This document shows positions 1 through 10,210 of a stretch of 64,000 nt of DNA, piece after piece. Under the pieces are notes generated by a model that was given only the letters and a program-made list of their open reading frames with translations, was not told the origin of the DNA and did no database searches. The stretch spans positions 297,691,293-297,755,292 of the forward strand of contig NC_085140.1 in NCBI RefSeq assembly GCF_024139115.2, read 5' to 3'. Every line of letters starts with the position of its first letter. Positions within the stretch are counted from its first letter, which is position 1. Source of the stretch: Armigeres subalbatus (Eukaryota > Arthropoda > Insecta > Diptera > Culicidae). The position numbers were made by a program, and so were the translations under genes.

Positions 1-727
1 TCGGAAGCGAACACCATCTTTGCAGGGTTGCTATCCGGCATTCTTGCAACATGTCCGGCCCATCGTACCCTTCCGGCTTTAGCTACCTTCTGGATACTGG
101 GTTCGCCGTAGAGTTGGGCGAGCTCATGGTTCATTCTTCGCCGCCACACACCGTCTTCTTGCACACCGCCAAAGATGGTCCTAAGCACCCGTCTCTCGAA
201 TACTCCGAGTGCTTGCAAGTCCTCCTCGAGCATTGTCCATGTTTCATGTCCGTAGAGGACAACCGGTCTCACAAGCGTCTTGTACATGACACATTTGGTG
301 CGGTGGCGAATCTTTTTCGACCGCAGTTTCTTCTGGAGCCCGTAGTAGGCCCGACTTCCACAGATGATGCGCCTTCGTATTTCACGACTAACGTTGTTGT
401 CAGCCGTTAGCAAGGATCCGAGGTAGACGAATTCCTCGACCACCTCGAAGGTATCCACGTCTATCGTAACACTGCTTCCCAGGCGGGCCCTGTCGCGCTC
501 GGTTCCGCCCACAAGCATGTACTTTGTCTTTGACGCATTCACCACCAGTCCAACTTTTGTTGCTTCACGTTTCAGGCGGGTGTACAGTTCTGCCACCTTT
601 GCAAATGTTCGGCCGACAATGTCCATGTCATCCGCGAAGCAAATAAATTGACTGGATCTGTTGAAAATCGTACCCCGGCTGTTACACCCGGCTCTCCGCA
701 TGACACCTTCTAGCGCAATGTTGTTGT
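1..727 (-). mobile_element. RTE-like non-LTR retrotransposon, RT C-terminal part (antisense, off left edge)
   Basis: Read on the minus strand, this stretch is one open frame of about 240 codons that continues past the window edge. It holds the catalytic FADD box of a reverse transcriptase (near 635-650) in the context FADDMDIVG. Further along are VEEFVYLGSLLTADNN, YGHETWTM, GVFERRVLRTIFGG, RRRMNHEL and RWAGHVARM, the usual C-terminal string of mosquito RTE-like LINEs. The 5' side stops abruptly near 727 in the NIALEGV box, so this copy is 5'-truncated. No internal stop is seen, which suggests a young insertion. The plus-strand ORF at 51-410 is only its shadow. The clade name rests on motif style and is not proven. 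Confidence 0.85.
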
Positions 728-1151
728 TTCTAATTCATATTACGCCAAAAATAAAGGTGGAACACGCCAAATAAAGAAAAACTCGAGTTCCTGTTAGGTA
801 CGCCATCATATTTCATAGGTGCCCCATCATAACAAGATCCAGCCAGTTCTCAATGCTTTGTTTTTGATGGGATGAACATGGAAGCTATGAGATGAAGTGC
901 CGAATCGTTCTCCTACTGTTATTTATAAACTAAACACAGTACTTCTGGTACATTTTTAACAGGTGAATACGTTCGTTGATTGTCAATTTATGTTTTATGT
1001 TTGTTGTTTTAATTTTAAAGCCTAAGAGGACGATAAGATAAATTATTAAAAAATTCTCGCTTAACTTTTCAAAAGGACCAAAGTAACATTTTTTTCATGA
1101 AATAGTTTGAATAGCGCAATCAACAGTCCAATATTAAAGCTTTTTATTGCA

Positions 1152-1370
1152 TTAGCATTAGCATTAGCATTAAGCAGTTCGCACAAATTCGTAGGTGGTA
1201 CAAGCCAAGACTATTGTATGAGAGTAGCATTACTTTCATCCGTTACCACAGATATTGATTTGGGACTAACCAGTATTTCTTAGATGGAAGCAATGCACTC
1301 TCCAATAGTCGAGATCTGTCCTGGCCACGTCCTTGCGAATGCTATGGAAGGGGAAGGATGGTTAGTTGGA
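1152..1370 (-). mobile_element. 5'-truncated non-LTR 3' end with (TAATGC)n tail and 24-bp TSD
   Basis: A 219-bp insert lies between two perfect 24-bp direct copies at 1128-1151 and 1371-1394 (both begin ccaatattaaagc and end ttattgca). On the minus strand the insert ends in about four copies of a taatgc-type hexamer next to the left copy. A short tandem tail plus a long target duplication is the signature of target-primed reverse transcription. No coding sequence remains. The parent family was not identified. Confidence 0.8.
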
Positions 1371-1404
1371 CCAATATTAAAGCTTTTTATTGCAGTACTC
1401 AAAT

Positions 1405-1720
1405 TAATTCATGAAAAAATGTCTGTCTGTCCGTGTGTATGTATGTGTGTATGTGTGTGTGTATGTGTGTGAACAAAAGCTAAGAAAAACATTAGCCAAC
1501 TTTTTATATAGTAATCTTTAACCGATTTTCTTGCAACAAGTTGCATTCGACAGAAGGCAAGTGCTAGTTGATCACTATTGAATTTGGTAACGATCAACCG
1601 TTGCGTTTAGAAGTTATTAAGAAAATGGTTCATCGAATCAAATTAGCTCCATATAAGGTTGGTGCCTTGGCTAAATGCAAGAAAGGTAGTATCACTACTC
1701 GGTGAAGTTGGATTTTTCTT
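1405..1720 (-). repeat. Dispersed repeat family D (copy 1), with TG microsatellite
   Basis: This is the reverse complement of the fuller copy at 45045-45425. Shared blocks are a gtctgtctgtccgtg/TG-rich middle, a stretch with aaccgattttcttgcaac, and a family end with caagaaaggtagtatcactac. The TG run at about 1436-1473 is part of the repeat and explains the short low-complexity ORFs on both strands. No protein is encoded. Confidence 0.6.
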
Positions 1721-1991
1721 GTCCAAATCGCTTAAAATGATCGACTATCAATTTCCAAATTTCAATAGCTCTGTCGAAATACAAATTTTTTTGAAGTTTT
1801 GTTGGAAGCCTGAGAATAGGTTTTAAAATTAAATAGAGGAATATATCTGAATAACGAACAGTTCAAATATATTTTTGTATTAAAATTAAGTTAAAAAAAT
1901 CATTTTGAACCGTAAGTTTCCATGTGCTTTCGCACACATCTTAAGAATTACGCTACAATTCCGGCTAAGGTTTGAATATCCATATTTTGAC
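1721..1991. other. AT-rich stretch without recognised features
   Basis: About 270 bp of AT-rich DNA. No open frame, repeat ends or splice-like signals were recognised. Confidence 0.4.
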
Positions 1992-2091
1992 GTTGGCTTT
2001 CTCAGTCTAATTTAATTAAGACGGTTAGTTTGGCATAGCCCTAGCTATGCCAAACTAGCCGTCTTAATTAAATTAGACTGAGAAAGCCAAC
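1992..2091. repeat. 100-bp near-perfect hairpin
   Basis: Two 47-bp arms (1992-2038 and 2045-2091) are reverse complements with a single mismatch and are separated by a 6-base loop (ccctag). The arms begin gttggctttctcagtc on the outside. The structure is either a minimal foldback MITE or a pre-miRNA-like hairpin. Its AT-rich, near-perfect arms fit a recent foldback better than a conserved miRNA. Confidence 0.85.
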
Positions 2092-2104
2092 ATTTGAATT
2101 TCCA

Positions 2105-2189
2105 TGAGAAAAAAAAATCCTTAAGGGGTACCTCAAGCAATGACACAGCCTCAAGGGGTACCACTCAACAACAAGGTTGAGAACCGCTG
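2105..2189 (-). mobile_element. hAT-like terminus (CAGCGGTTCTCAACCT family), 3' piece only
   Basis: The right end reads aaggttgagaaccgctg. Its reverse complement, cagcggttctcaacctt, is the classic Charlie-like hAT terminal repeat. Inside it are ggggtacc motifs, as at 35163 and 38930-38985. No matching opposite terminus was found to the left, so the copy is truncated. Confidence 0.65.
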
Positions 2190-2299
2190 GAGTAGAACAT
2201 TAAAATTGGGCGCGTGGATCAATACGATTGGAACTCCATACTCGCATACTCGCGAAGGTAGCCTCAGCCTTCCTAACTCGTGTTTCCATTAATATTATT

Positions 2300-2450
2300 C
2301 TTTGCTCAGACTAAGGCCGGGGTGGCCTGTGGAATACGTTAAATTCTCCACCTGATCGATCCACCTTGCTCGCTGTGTACCTCGCCTTTTTGTGCCCGTC
2401 GGATCGTTGTCGAGAACAATTTTCACCGGATTACTAGTGCTTCCATGTCG
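2300..2450 (-). mobile_element. C-terminal scrap of an RTE-like LINE
   Basis: On the minus strand 2310-2440 reads ...SNPVKIVLDNDPTGTKRRG, then TQRARWIDQVE and STGHPGLSLSK. The last motif recurs as GHFGLSLNK at the end of the RT fragment at 58455-58777, which shows this is the same kind of LINE 3' end. The rest of 2190-2620 has no other recognisable coding sequence. Confidence 0.65.
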
Positions 2451-2627
2451 ATTCCAATTCCGTCATTCAACGATATCAGGCTATCACGGTATTGAAAGAC
2501 TACGACCTGCAGATAGTTTGAGCTGTTCCCGTTGACACTAAATTACCTAGTCCTGCTGCCACAAAGGAGCATACGGTCTGGTTGATGAGCCTGCTCCACA
2601 TAACAAAGCGTCGCAGTACTAATATAG

Positions 2628-3798
2628 GAGTAGTTCTCGCTGAGAACGGGCCACTATTTGCACAAGGTTCTTAAAAATGCCGAAATTTATATTTATACAA
2701 AAGCTTTCGGCGAGTATATTAAGGATCCGAGTTAAATTCTTCAGAAAGATGAACCCCTCGTTAGTTATACACGAAATCATTTTAATGGACCCCTCGATTT
2801 TTGTCAATTTTTGACTCACCAAAGCAATCAAACTCCAACATTTCTCAACCGATATTCGAAATCAGCATATCGTTGGAAAGAGGAAGAGGAAGAGTATATC
2901 CTCAATTTTCGATAATAAAAATAGAGGCAGCCATATTGAATTTGGCCGCCATCTGGGATTTCTTGTTGAAAACCATTTTTCCGCCTGGTTGGCAACCACC
3001 GATTTTGAATATTGATACATCGATGAAAAACTTAGCTTATATTGTGCATTGTGTCCAAAAATCTTAGATGTTTGTTTTTCTATCAAAAGTTATGTAACAA
3101 TTTTTTTTTGATGGCCCATCTGTTCAACGAACGTTATTTTTATGGTTAATATGATACTACGAAGTCAGTTCCTTGATTTCATACACTATTCTGAGCCAAA
3201 TATGTTTCGAAAATGAAAAGCATAACTACAACAGTACTTTATTTGAAGGGCTCAAAAGTGTTGAGCATAACGGAGCCGTATTTAAATTCTTGTTTTAAAT
3301 AATTCAAGAATTTTGGTACATATTTGTAAATCGTACATAACTTTTGATAGAAAATACATACACCTGAGATTTTTTGACACAATGCACAATATAAGCTAAG
3401 ATTTCCATCGATATATTAATGTCCAAAATAGGTGGTTGCGAACCTAGCGGAAAAAGAATTTTTAAAAAGAAATCCAAGACGGCGGTCAAACTCAATATGG
3501 CTGCCTCTATTTTTATTATTGTAAATTAAGGATACACTCTTCCTCTTTCCAACGATATGCTGAACTCTAAAATCGGTTGAGAAATTTTGGAGTTATGACT
3601 GCTTTGGTGAGTCAAAAATTGACAAAAATTGAAGGATCCATTAAAATGATTTCGTGTATAGCTAACGAGGGGTTCATCTTTCTGAAGAATTTAGCTCGGA
3701 ACCTTAATATACTCGCCGAAAGCTTTCGAATGAATATAAGTTTAGGCATTTTTAAGAACCTCGTGCAAATAGTGGCCCGGTCTCAGCGAGAATTACTC
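2628..3798. mobile_element. 1.17-kb foldback element with ~465-bp inverted arms
   Basis: The left arm (2628 to about 3095) and right arm (about 3334-3798) are reverse complements at clearly high identity. Their shadow ORFs on opposite strands share long strings such as ALVSQKLTKIEGSIKMISC. The ends read gagtagttctcgctgaga and, inverted, gagtaattctcgctgaga. The tetranucleotide atag sits just outside both ends (2624-2627 and 3799-3802) and may be the target duplication. The 238-bp centre is AT-rich without an ORF. The ORFs in the arms are by-products. Confidence 0.8.
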
Positions 3799-3959
3799 AT
3801 AGCGTATTACAATCAGCTAGATCGGAGTCGTCTAGATGCTCCACAACAATAAACTGCCAGAGCAGCACAAAGCTGATCCATATCCAGCTTCATTTCCATA
3901 CAGTGGACAAGAACAAGAGTAGCCAAATACTAATCCCGCCAACTGTATGCGGCTCTAGA

Positions 3960-6895
3960 GAAATAATTCAAACGCCGCTGCAGACGCCAGTGGACTTCCC
4001 GGCCTATGATAGGAAGGCCTCTGACGCCTGAGTGAGTAAACTGATCAACAGAAACATCGGCTTGAGCACTTCAAACAACTTTTTCAAGTTTTGACGCTAC
4101 CAACCATCAACATCTCAACATATGTCGCTGAGTGTACGACGCCTTACCCGCGTGAATTTCGAATCCTGTCAAGTAGTCATCCGAAATATGAAATCCAATA
4201 AAACGCTCAGGATCAACCGCATATCAGTAGAGACCAAAGCCGACTCCATGGCACCCGCGCAAATGCTGTATCAACCATTCTGCAATATCTGGGACACTAC
4301 GACCGACCAGGTGCAAGACGTCTTGGAGAAAGTTCCAAATAAAGAGATCTGACTGTGTGCGACAAATTGCGGTGAATCATGTTGCTTGCTCTCAAAGCTC
4401 TATGCAAAGTTAAACTAATTCGAATACAGGGAGAGATAGACAGGCTTTTCTATTGGAAGCAGCATAAAGATCATGTGAAGACCACATTATTACGCTCCGC
4501 TCCTTGAGCAGGCCTACGAATTCAACGAGTCTCTCTATTTGGTAATTTACCAAGAAAAAGTCTTTGATCATCTAACCACGAAAATCTCTGGGACGCCTTA
4601 TAATGATTGGGAGTCCCCTACAAAATCGTCAGCCTCGAAGCGGAGTACGAAGCTTCTACATGCAGAGTACTGCACGACGAAGCCCTGTCCAGCTCCATCC
4701 GGGTAGCCGCTGGAGTGAGGCAAGGATGGATATTTTTTATCTTCGTCACTGTTCCCCATCGTAATCGATGAAATCATGAGTCCACCTCTATGGACCAACC
4801 GAACGACCTCAACCTGCTCTACTCACGTATCTTTATTAAGGAGAACAAGTGATTAGCGAGGCGCAAGCAAAAATGGAGCAGAACGATATGCGGAGGTTAT
4901 GTGAGTCTGAGGCGTACGGAGAAAGACAGCGTCATCTCTCGTCATATGCAATGGCCAACAAGGGAATTTGCTGACAGATAAAACCGAAGTGGCTGCCAGG
5001 TGGAAGCAATACGTCGAGACTTTGTTGAATAGTGGAAGTGACGGTGTATCGGTGAACAGAATAAATATTAGCGACGATGGACAAACTGTGGAGTCGCCTA
5101 CACTAGATGAGGTTAAAAAAGCTGTTAAAGAGCTGAAAAACAATAAGGCTGCGGGGAAGGACCAGCTCCCGGCTGAACTTCTCAAACATGGCAGTGAGCA
5201 GCTTTATGAAGTTCTACACCATGTTATGTCGAAAATGTGGGAAGACGAGGAATTGCCGCTAGCTGGTTGGACGGCCTCATTTGCCCTCTCTTTAAGAAAG
5301 GACACAGACTGAAGTGCGCCAATTACCGAGGAATAACCCTCCTTAATTCGGCGTACAAAATTATGTCCCGTATTCTGTTCAACAGATTGAGACCGCTTGA
5401 AGAGTCCTACGTCGGCGAATACCAGGCAGGTTTTCGTGAGGGCCGATCAACGACGGATCAAATGTTTACCCTGAGACACATCTTCTGTTTATTGATTTCA
5501 AGGTGGCGTACGATTTAGTGAAACGGAATGAATTACGGAAAATTATGCTTGAACATGGTTTTCCGGCAAAACTGATATGGCTAATTCGTATAACGTTGGA
5601 CGGATCGAAATCTAGTGTAAGGGTTGCGGATGAAATATCGACGCAAGTATCGTCGTCATTTGCTACCTTAGATGGATTAAAGCATGGTGGTGATGCACTC
5701 TCGAATCTACTGTTCAATATAGCGCTCGAGGGAGGGATTAAGAGAGCTGGTGTGCAAAGAAGCGGTACCATTATCAGTGGTGGTGGTAGTGAAATAGTGC
5801 TGGATCGTGAAAAATTTGAAGTGGTAGAAGAATTTGTGTATCTTGAAACATTAGTGACGTGCGATAATGATGTTACCTGCGAGGTGAAAAGGCGTATTGC
5901 AGCAGCAAATAGGGCTTCGTAACCAGCTCCCGTAGTCTGCAAACGAGAACAAAACTCGCGCTGTATACTACTCTGATACTTCCGGTGGCTTTATACGGCC
6001 ATGAAACATGGACGTTAAAGGAGGCTGATCGGAGAGCTTTCGGAGTTTTTGAGCGTAAGGTGCTGCGGACAATACTCGGCGGTAAACAGGAGAATGGCAG
6101 CTGGCGGCGTCGCATGAATCACGAATTGTACCAGGTGTATAAAGGGCTGGACATTATTAAGCTTATACAACACGGCAGACTGGTCACTTTGTTCGTATGC
6201 CGGAAGAACGTCAAGCGAAGATAATATTTAGTAGACCCGGAAGAGGCCGCAGGCTTCGTGGAAGGACGCGTACACGATGACTTTTTGCAGTTGAACAGGA
6301 CCTGAGGGCGCTCAATGTTCAGGCGACTGGAAGCGATTGGCTCAGGATCGAGACCAGTGGAGAAGGATACTCCATTCGGCGCAGCTTCGCTCTGCCATGC
6401 CGAGCAAGCTGAACGATCTGATCGAACACTCCTCTCATTAACGTCAACAAGACTAAATCGTTGGTAGTTAACACGAACAACCCCTTCAACCCCACGGTGG
6501 CCGTGGAGAAGACCGAAAACTTTTAACATCCTCAAATCCAGCCACCGTCGCACTGTGGAACCAGATCAATAAAAACAAGTCCAGTCAAAGAACTAAACCT
6601 CGAAAACTCAACCCTATCGTAAAATCTGTATTATTATTCGCTATCAGACTTTGTGCGTATCACAAAGAGCAGACTGGAATCCGGCAAGACATTATAGCAG
6701 AGACTACGAAACCTCAACAAGGAAATGAACAAAGTTGATAGGAATCTGACATGGGCACAAATCAGGGCTGAAGCGAACAATCTCCCAGGATGGAGATCTT
6801 TTACGTTGGCCATATATATCCCTTGGAGAGTATTGGCTCCTACTTAATAATGGGCACCGCTTGTACATGGGTGCTGAGAAGGAAACCATCTCCGA
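3960..6895 (+). mobile_element. Decayed non-LTR retrotransposon A, split by a second LINE
   Basis: RT-like pieces appear at 4140-4350 (KSNKTLRINRIS, MLYQPFCNIWDTTT, VLEKVPNKE) and 4640-4725 (LHDEALSSSIRVAAGVRQG). They stop near 4840. Pieces from the C-terminal part of the same kind of protein resume at about 6425-6890 (INVNKTKSLVVNTNNP, KEMNKVDRNLTWAQ, NNLPGWRSFTLA). Stops and frameshifts are frequent, so the element is dead. It differs in sequence style from the RTE-like copy inserted between the two halves. The clade was not assigned. Confidence 0.7.
4850..6375 (+). pseudogene. RTE-like LINE nested in element A; RT lacking its catalytic box
   Basis: Fragments in order: LLTDKTEVAARWKQYVETLL (4960-5030), [59 protein letters not shown] (to about 5475), then after a frameshift [16 protein letters not shown] (from about 5490), GFPAKLIWLIR, LSNLLFNIALEGG (to 5740), FEVVEEFVYLETLVTCDND (5815-5870) and YGHETWTLKEADRRAFGVF (from about 5995). 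The segment that should carry the xADD catalytic box, between SGTII and the GGGSEIVLD region near 5775-5790, is deleted. At least three frameshifts are present. A sister fragment lies at 54515-54965. Confidence 0.85.
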
Positions 6896-7224
6896 TGCCG
6901 TTAATTCTATTTTTTAATTTTGATTAGCTTGATTTTAACAAAGTAATAGAAATTTGTCTTAGAGTTTGTTTAGAAGAATATCTATGGAAACAAGTGGAAT
7001 TATAACTCCTCAAAAGTAAGGTTGTTTTCAGTGTCTTATCCAGTTGCTACCAGACTAACTTACACTACAACCCGATTCTACCTCACCTATGCATTCCGAT
7101 CAGTCCGGTAACTGTGCAATCCCAAGCCTACGCAAGAATTTCTTAAAACAGTTATGTTCAGACAACATGTTTGTGATTTCGAAGTACAGCTGACCCTTGT
7201 TGTCTCATACTGATATTTATAATA
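6896..7224. other. Non-coding, no recognised feature
   Basis: About 330 bp of AT-rich sequence without open frames or repeat ends that I recognise. Confidence 0.4.
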
Positions 7225-7877
7225 AACCTTAGCAAACTTAAGATTGCCAATCCGGAGATGGCGAGTTCGATTCTCTGTCCGGTCTAGGATGTTTTCGGGT
7301 TAAAGACATTCTCTACAGTATCACAGCACACAGTATCAATTGTGCTTGCCACACAAAATACAGGGTCCGGCAGGGGTTTTCAGGAGTCATTTCGAGCTGA
7401 GAGCGGCCAGCGAGTTCACCGGACATAAACCCTGTGAATTTCACTGTCAGGAGTATGTTGGAGGCCGCAGCTGCTCTATAACATCATGTTTTTTGTACAA
7501 GTCCTGCAGCGACATCTGGTGACCTCTGGTAAAATAATACAAGAGCAGCCGCGGGACTCGTACGATGCGTTACTCAAGCTTCTGCGACGAGTGGTCCAGC
7601 TCAAGGACAAAAAATATTAACTTTACCCATGAACTTTCAAAAAGTGATATGTTTTCTTGTGAAATCGAATGAAATTTAAAAGAAATATTTTTGTTTTGAT
7701 CAATTTATCCGTTTATTCTAATAAAGCACTTCAATAGCCGGACCCTGTACATATCAAAACGATGGCAGCCATTGAAAAACTTTCAGTTAATAACTATGCA
7801 AATGCTAATGGAACTCTAGTTGCAATACAGGCCATGGTCCAGTTGGAATGTAGAGTCATATAAGAAGTAGAAGAAGG
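7225..7877 (+). mobile_element. Feilai-type tRNA-headed SINE, interrupted by a MITE
   Basis: A B-box-like gcgagttcgattctctgtcc at 7260-7280 is followed by the SINE body ggtctaggatgttttcgggt, ttgccacacaaaata, then after a 387-bp interruption catatcaaaacgatggcag, a cagttaataactatgc block, and an aagaagtagaagaagga tail near 7860-7877. The intact relative at 55148-55396 aligns on both sides of the interruption and shows the pre-insertion state. No RNA polymerase III gene function is implied. Confidence 0.8.
7361..7747. mobile_element. 387-bp TA-flanked MITE (pogo/Tc1-mariner-like) inside the SINE
   Basis: The terminal inverted repeats are cagggtccggc (7361-7371) and gccggaccctg (7737-7747). TA lies directly outside both ends (7359-7360, 7748-7749). 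The SINE copy at 55148-55396 reads acacaagatacataatc across the same point, so the element and one TA copy are absent there. TIRs starting CAG with TA duplications are typical of pogo-like elements. The 60-codon ORF overlapping its left end shows no transposase motif. Confidence 0.85.
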
Positions 7878-8956
7878 ACGGTAGAGACTAGATCTTTTTT
7901 ATTTTCATGACGTTTTTCTTATTTGACATGCGGTTCAACATAAAATCGTTTAGCCTAATGGTAACTGAATAAGGAAGCATATATACCTTGCGTTTCCGAA
8001 CAAAGGCGTGCTTTCGAAAAAGGAATCATATATACTCTTCTCTTGGTGTGTTGTTGTAGGGAAATGATTATTCTAAAAAGAAGCATTCATTTCGTGATTA
8101 TACTGAATATGCTAAACGACATTTTCAAATTTCAAATTCAACCTAAGTATGTAAATCCATCGTCGAGTGTTGCTTATCAAGTCCTTGTGCAGCATCTAAT
8201 ATTGTAATACCATTCCCCGATGACAGGACTACAATTACATTTCCAGAAGGAGCCGTCGCTCTCAGTTACATCCCGTTACAGAAGCAGCAGCAGCATCATC
8301 GTGAATAAAATGGTATAAATTATTTACCACCGTCTCGACGTGGGCGTCCTCGATGTTGGTCGCATGTAGTTTATGGGATACATCGCAGGTCCTGATATGT
8401 TATCTTTCTTTTCCCCCAACGCATCTACCGGAAAACAAAATCATTTCGCATCCCGCTTCTTGACTGGTTTGTAACACGAGAGGGGCCGAATCCTATAGTC
8501 GTAACATTGTTGCCGACAAGCCGGCGCACCAAGATGATGGTGCGAATTCGAACTGCTCCTTAGCCACTCACCAGACAACAAGTGGAACGAACGAGTTGGA
8601 TATTCAATTACGTGTATGCAGATTAACATTTTAATATTATTAGTTGCAAACGAAGATGTTGAGTTATAGTCCGCATTATAAATAAATAAGAGTAAACCGG
8701 CATCGCTGTACCGGAAGTGTCGGTAGACACGTTCCGTTTGGGCAGTGAAATTGAAAAGGGTTTCGCAGAGCATGGATAAATTTGCTTTGTAATCCAATTA
8801 AATATGCTATTCTTCGCCAATACGAACAATCTAATTTAATTTTCGATTGTGAATCTGTGAAACATTTTATTCATTCAAAACGTTGCACAAAACCACGAAT
8901 TGGGTTTGAAATGATAAATGAACCGGAATTAAATTTGCAAATTTAGATTCTCATTA
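7878..8956. other. Region without recognised genes
   Basis: About 1.1 kb that looks less repetitive than its surroundings. A minus-strand ORF at 8441-8797 (118 codons) has no recognised motif, signal peptide or splice context and overlaps another frame, so I do not call it a gene. A short cag repeat sits near 8281-8295. This may be host intergenic or intronic DNA. Confidence 0.4.
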
Positions 8957-9127
8957 GGGAAGATCCATAAAGTACATCACGGAAAAATTGGCGATTTGCA
9001 ACCCCACCTCCCCCCTTCGTCACACTTTTTGTATTAAAACTCTAAAGTTTTTGTATGAATCATTACGCTGCTCGGAAACACCGCCCCCCTCCCCCTTAGG
9101 AGTGTGACGTACTTTGTGGATGGCCCC
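8957..9127. mobile_element. 171-bp PIF/Harbinger-like MITE
   Basis: Left end gggaagatccataaagtac, right end inverted ggggccatccacaaagtac. These form imperfect TIRs of about 24 bp. The trinucleotide tta flanks both sides (8954-8956 and 9128-9130). GGG-starting TIRs with a 3-bp TWA duplication are typical of PIF/Harbinger. The C/G-rich inner blocks (cccacctcccccc, cgcccccctccccc) are family features. No ORF. Confidence 0.75.
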
Positions 9128-9282
9128 TTACCGTAAGAATACATTGCAGTAAGTTCCATCCATGGACTTTCACATGGATACAAAGTTCAAGATATTTGTT
9201 TCTTTATTTACTTGTTTTTTTTTAATTTTATAATCTAAGTTCAACACTATAGATTTTACGCAATGTAATAATAATCTTTAAT

Positions 9283-9509
9283 CTATATACATAAAAATGA
9301 ATTTCTGTCTGTCTGAACCTTATAGACTCCGAAACTACTAAACCGATTTGCGTGAAAATTTGTATGCAGAGGTTTTAGGGGCCGGGGAAGGTTCTTAAGA
9401 TGGTTCGAGACCCCTTCCCCGGGCCCCATACATCAATTTCCTTATAACTCGAGAATTAATAAGAGAATGAATCAATTTTAGGAGAAACGAAGATCGTCGA
9501 GTTTGCTAG
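9283..9509 (+). mobile_element. Non-autonomous Helitron-like element, copy 1
   Basis: Starts TC (tctatatacataaaaatg) after an A and ends CTAG followed by T. A short hairpin acga-aga-tcgt lies about ten bases before the CTAG. These are the diagnostic Helitron ends with A/T insertion. The body has the family blocks aaccgatttgcgtgaaaat and aggttcttaagatggttcg, shared with 60776-61047 and 61859-62085. Non-coding. Confidence 0.75.
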
Positions 9510-10086
9510 TATATAATAATGTCTTATTCCAGCCAATGGTCAAGTTTGTCACTTAACATTCAACAAGGTTCAGCAGCTACTCATGTTAAAATCAAGGGAA
9601 AAAATATTAGTACGTTTGTTTCATCTTTAGGCGTTTTAACAAATTTAGTTTGAAAATCAATTTTCGATAATCGTCTAATGAAATTAATAGATCCGTGTCA
9701 GAGCGACAGTCGGCTCGACAGCCAAACACCTATGACGAAATCTCATTAGCTACCATTCTACACCTGATTGCGACACTAATGAGCACATAATGTGATCGAT
9801 TTTCCGGCACGTTTACTATCGCCATCATCGAAATTGCATTGACATTTAATTAGTACTTGTAATGAAATGAAATTAATTGATAAAAGCGTGGCACACTTAC
9901 TAACTGCGATGCGTCGCTGTTTGCCATTTGGAAAGTTCCAGCCGTCAAGTGGACTGAATTATATAATAGAGGGATAAGTTGGAAGTATACGTTATTACTT
10001 CTGAATGGTTTGATAGTTCTCGAATCATCGCAGATTCAATTCTCTGTTCGACCTACGAATTTTTGGTCATACTTGAACTTGAGCTT
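9510..10086. other. Non-coding, no recognised feature
   Basis: AT-rich sequence without recognisable ORFs or repeat ends. Confidence 0.35.
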
Positions 10087-10210
10087 GATGGCCGTACATT
10101 TCTTACACTCCATATAAATAAAAATTAATTTGTATGGAAAATATCTTACATGGGGGAGGGGGTGTTGAAAAACTCAGAAAAATTGCTTACGTAATTCGTG
10201 TACGGCCCCA
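10087..10210. mobile_element. ~120-bp MITE with GGCCGTAC ends
   Basis: The left end has tggccgtacatttcttac and the inverted right end tggggccgtacacgaattac, with cttac/gtaag continuing the match. The inside has a gggggaggggg block. The composition resembles the GGG-ended MITE at 8957. The exact ends and target duplication are unclear. Confidence 0.5.

Noticed and set aside
1284..1597. ORFs ending in Cys/Val or starting with His/Thr runs
   Set aside because: Both are translations of the TG/CA microsatellite inside repeat D.
8441..8797. 118-codon minus ORF
   Set aside because: No motif, no initiation or splice support, and an overlapping alternative frame of similar quality.
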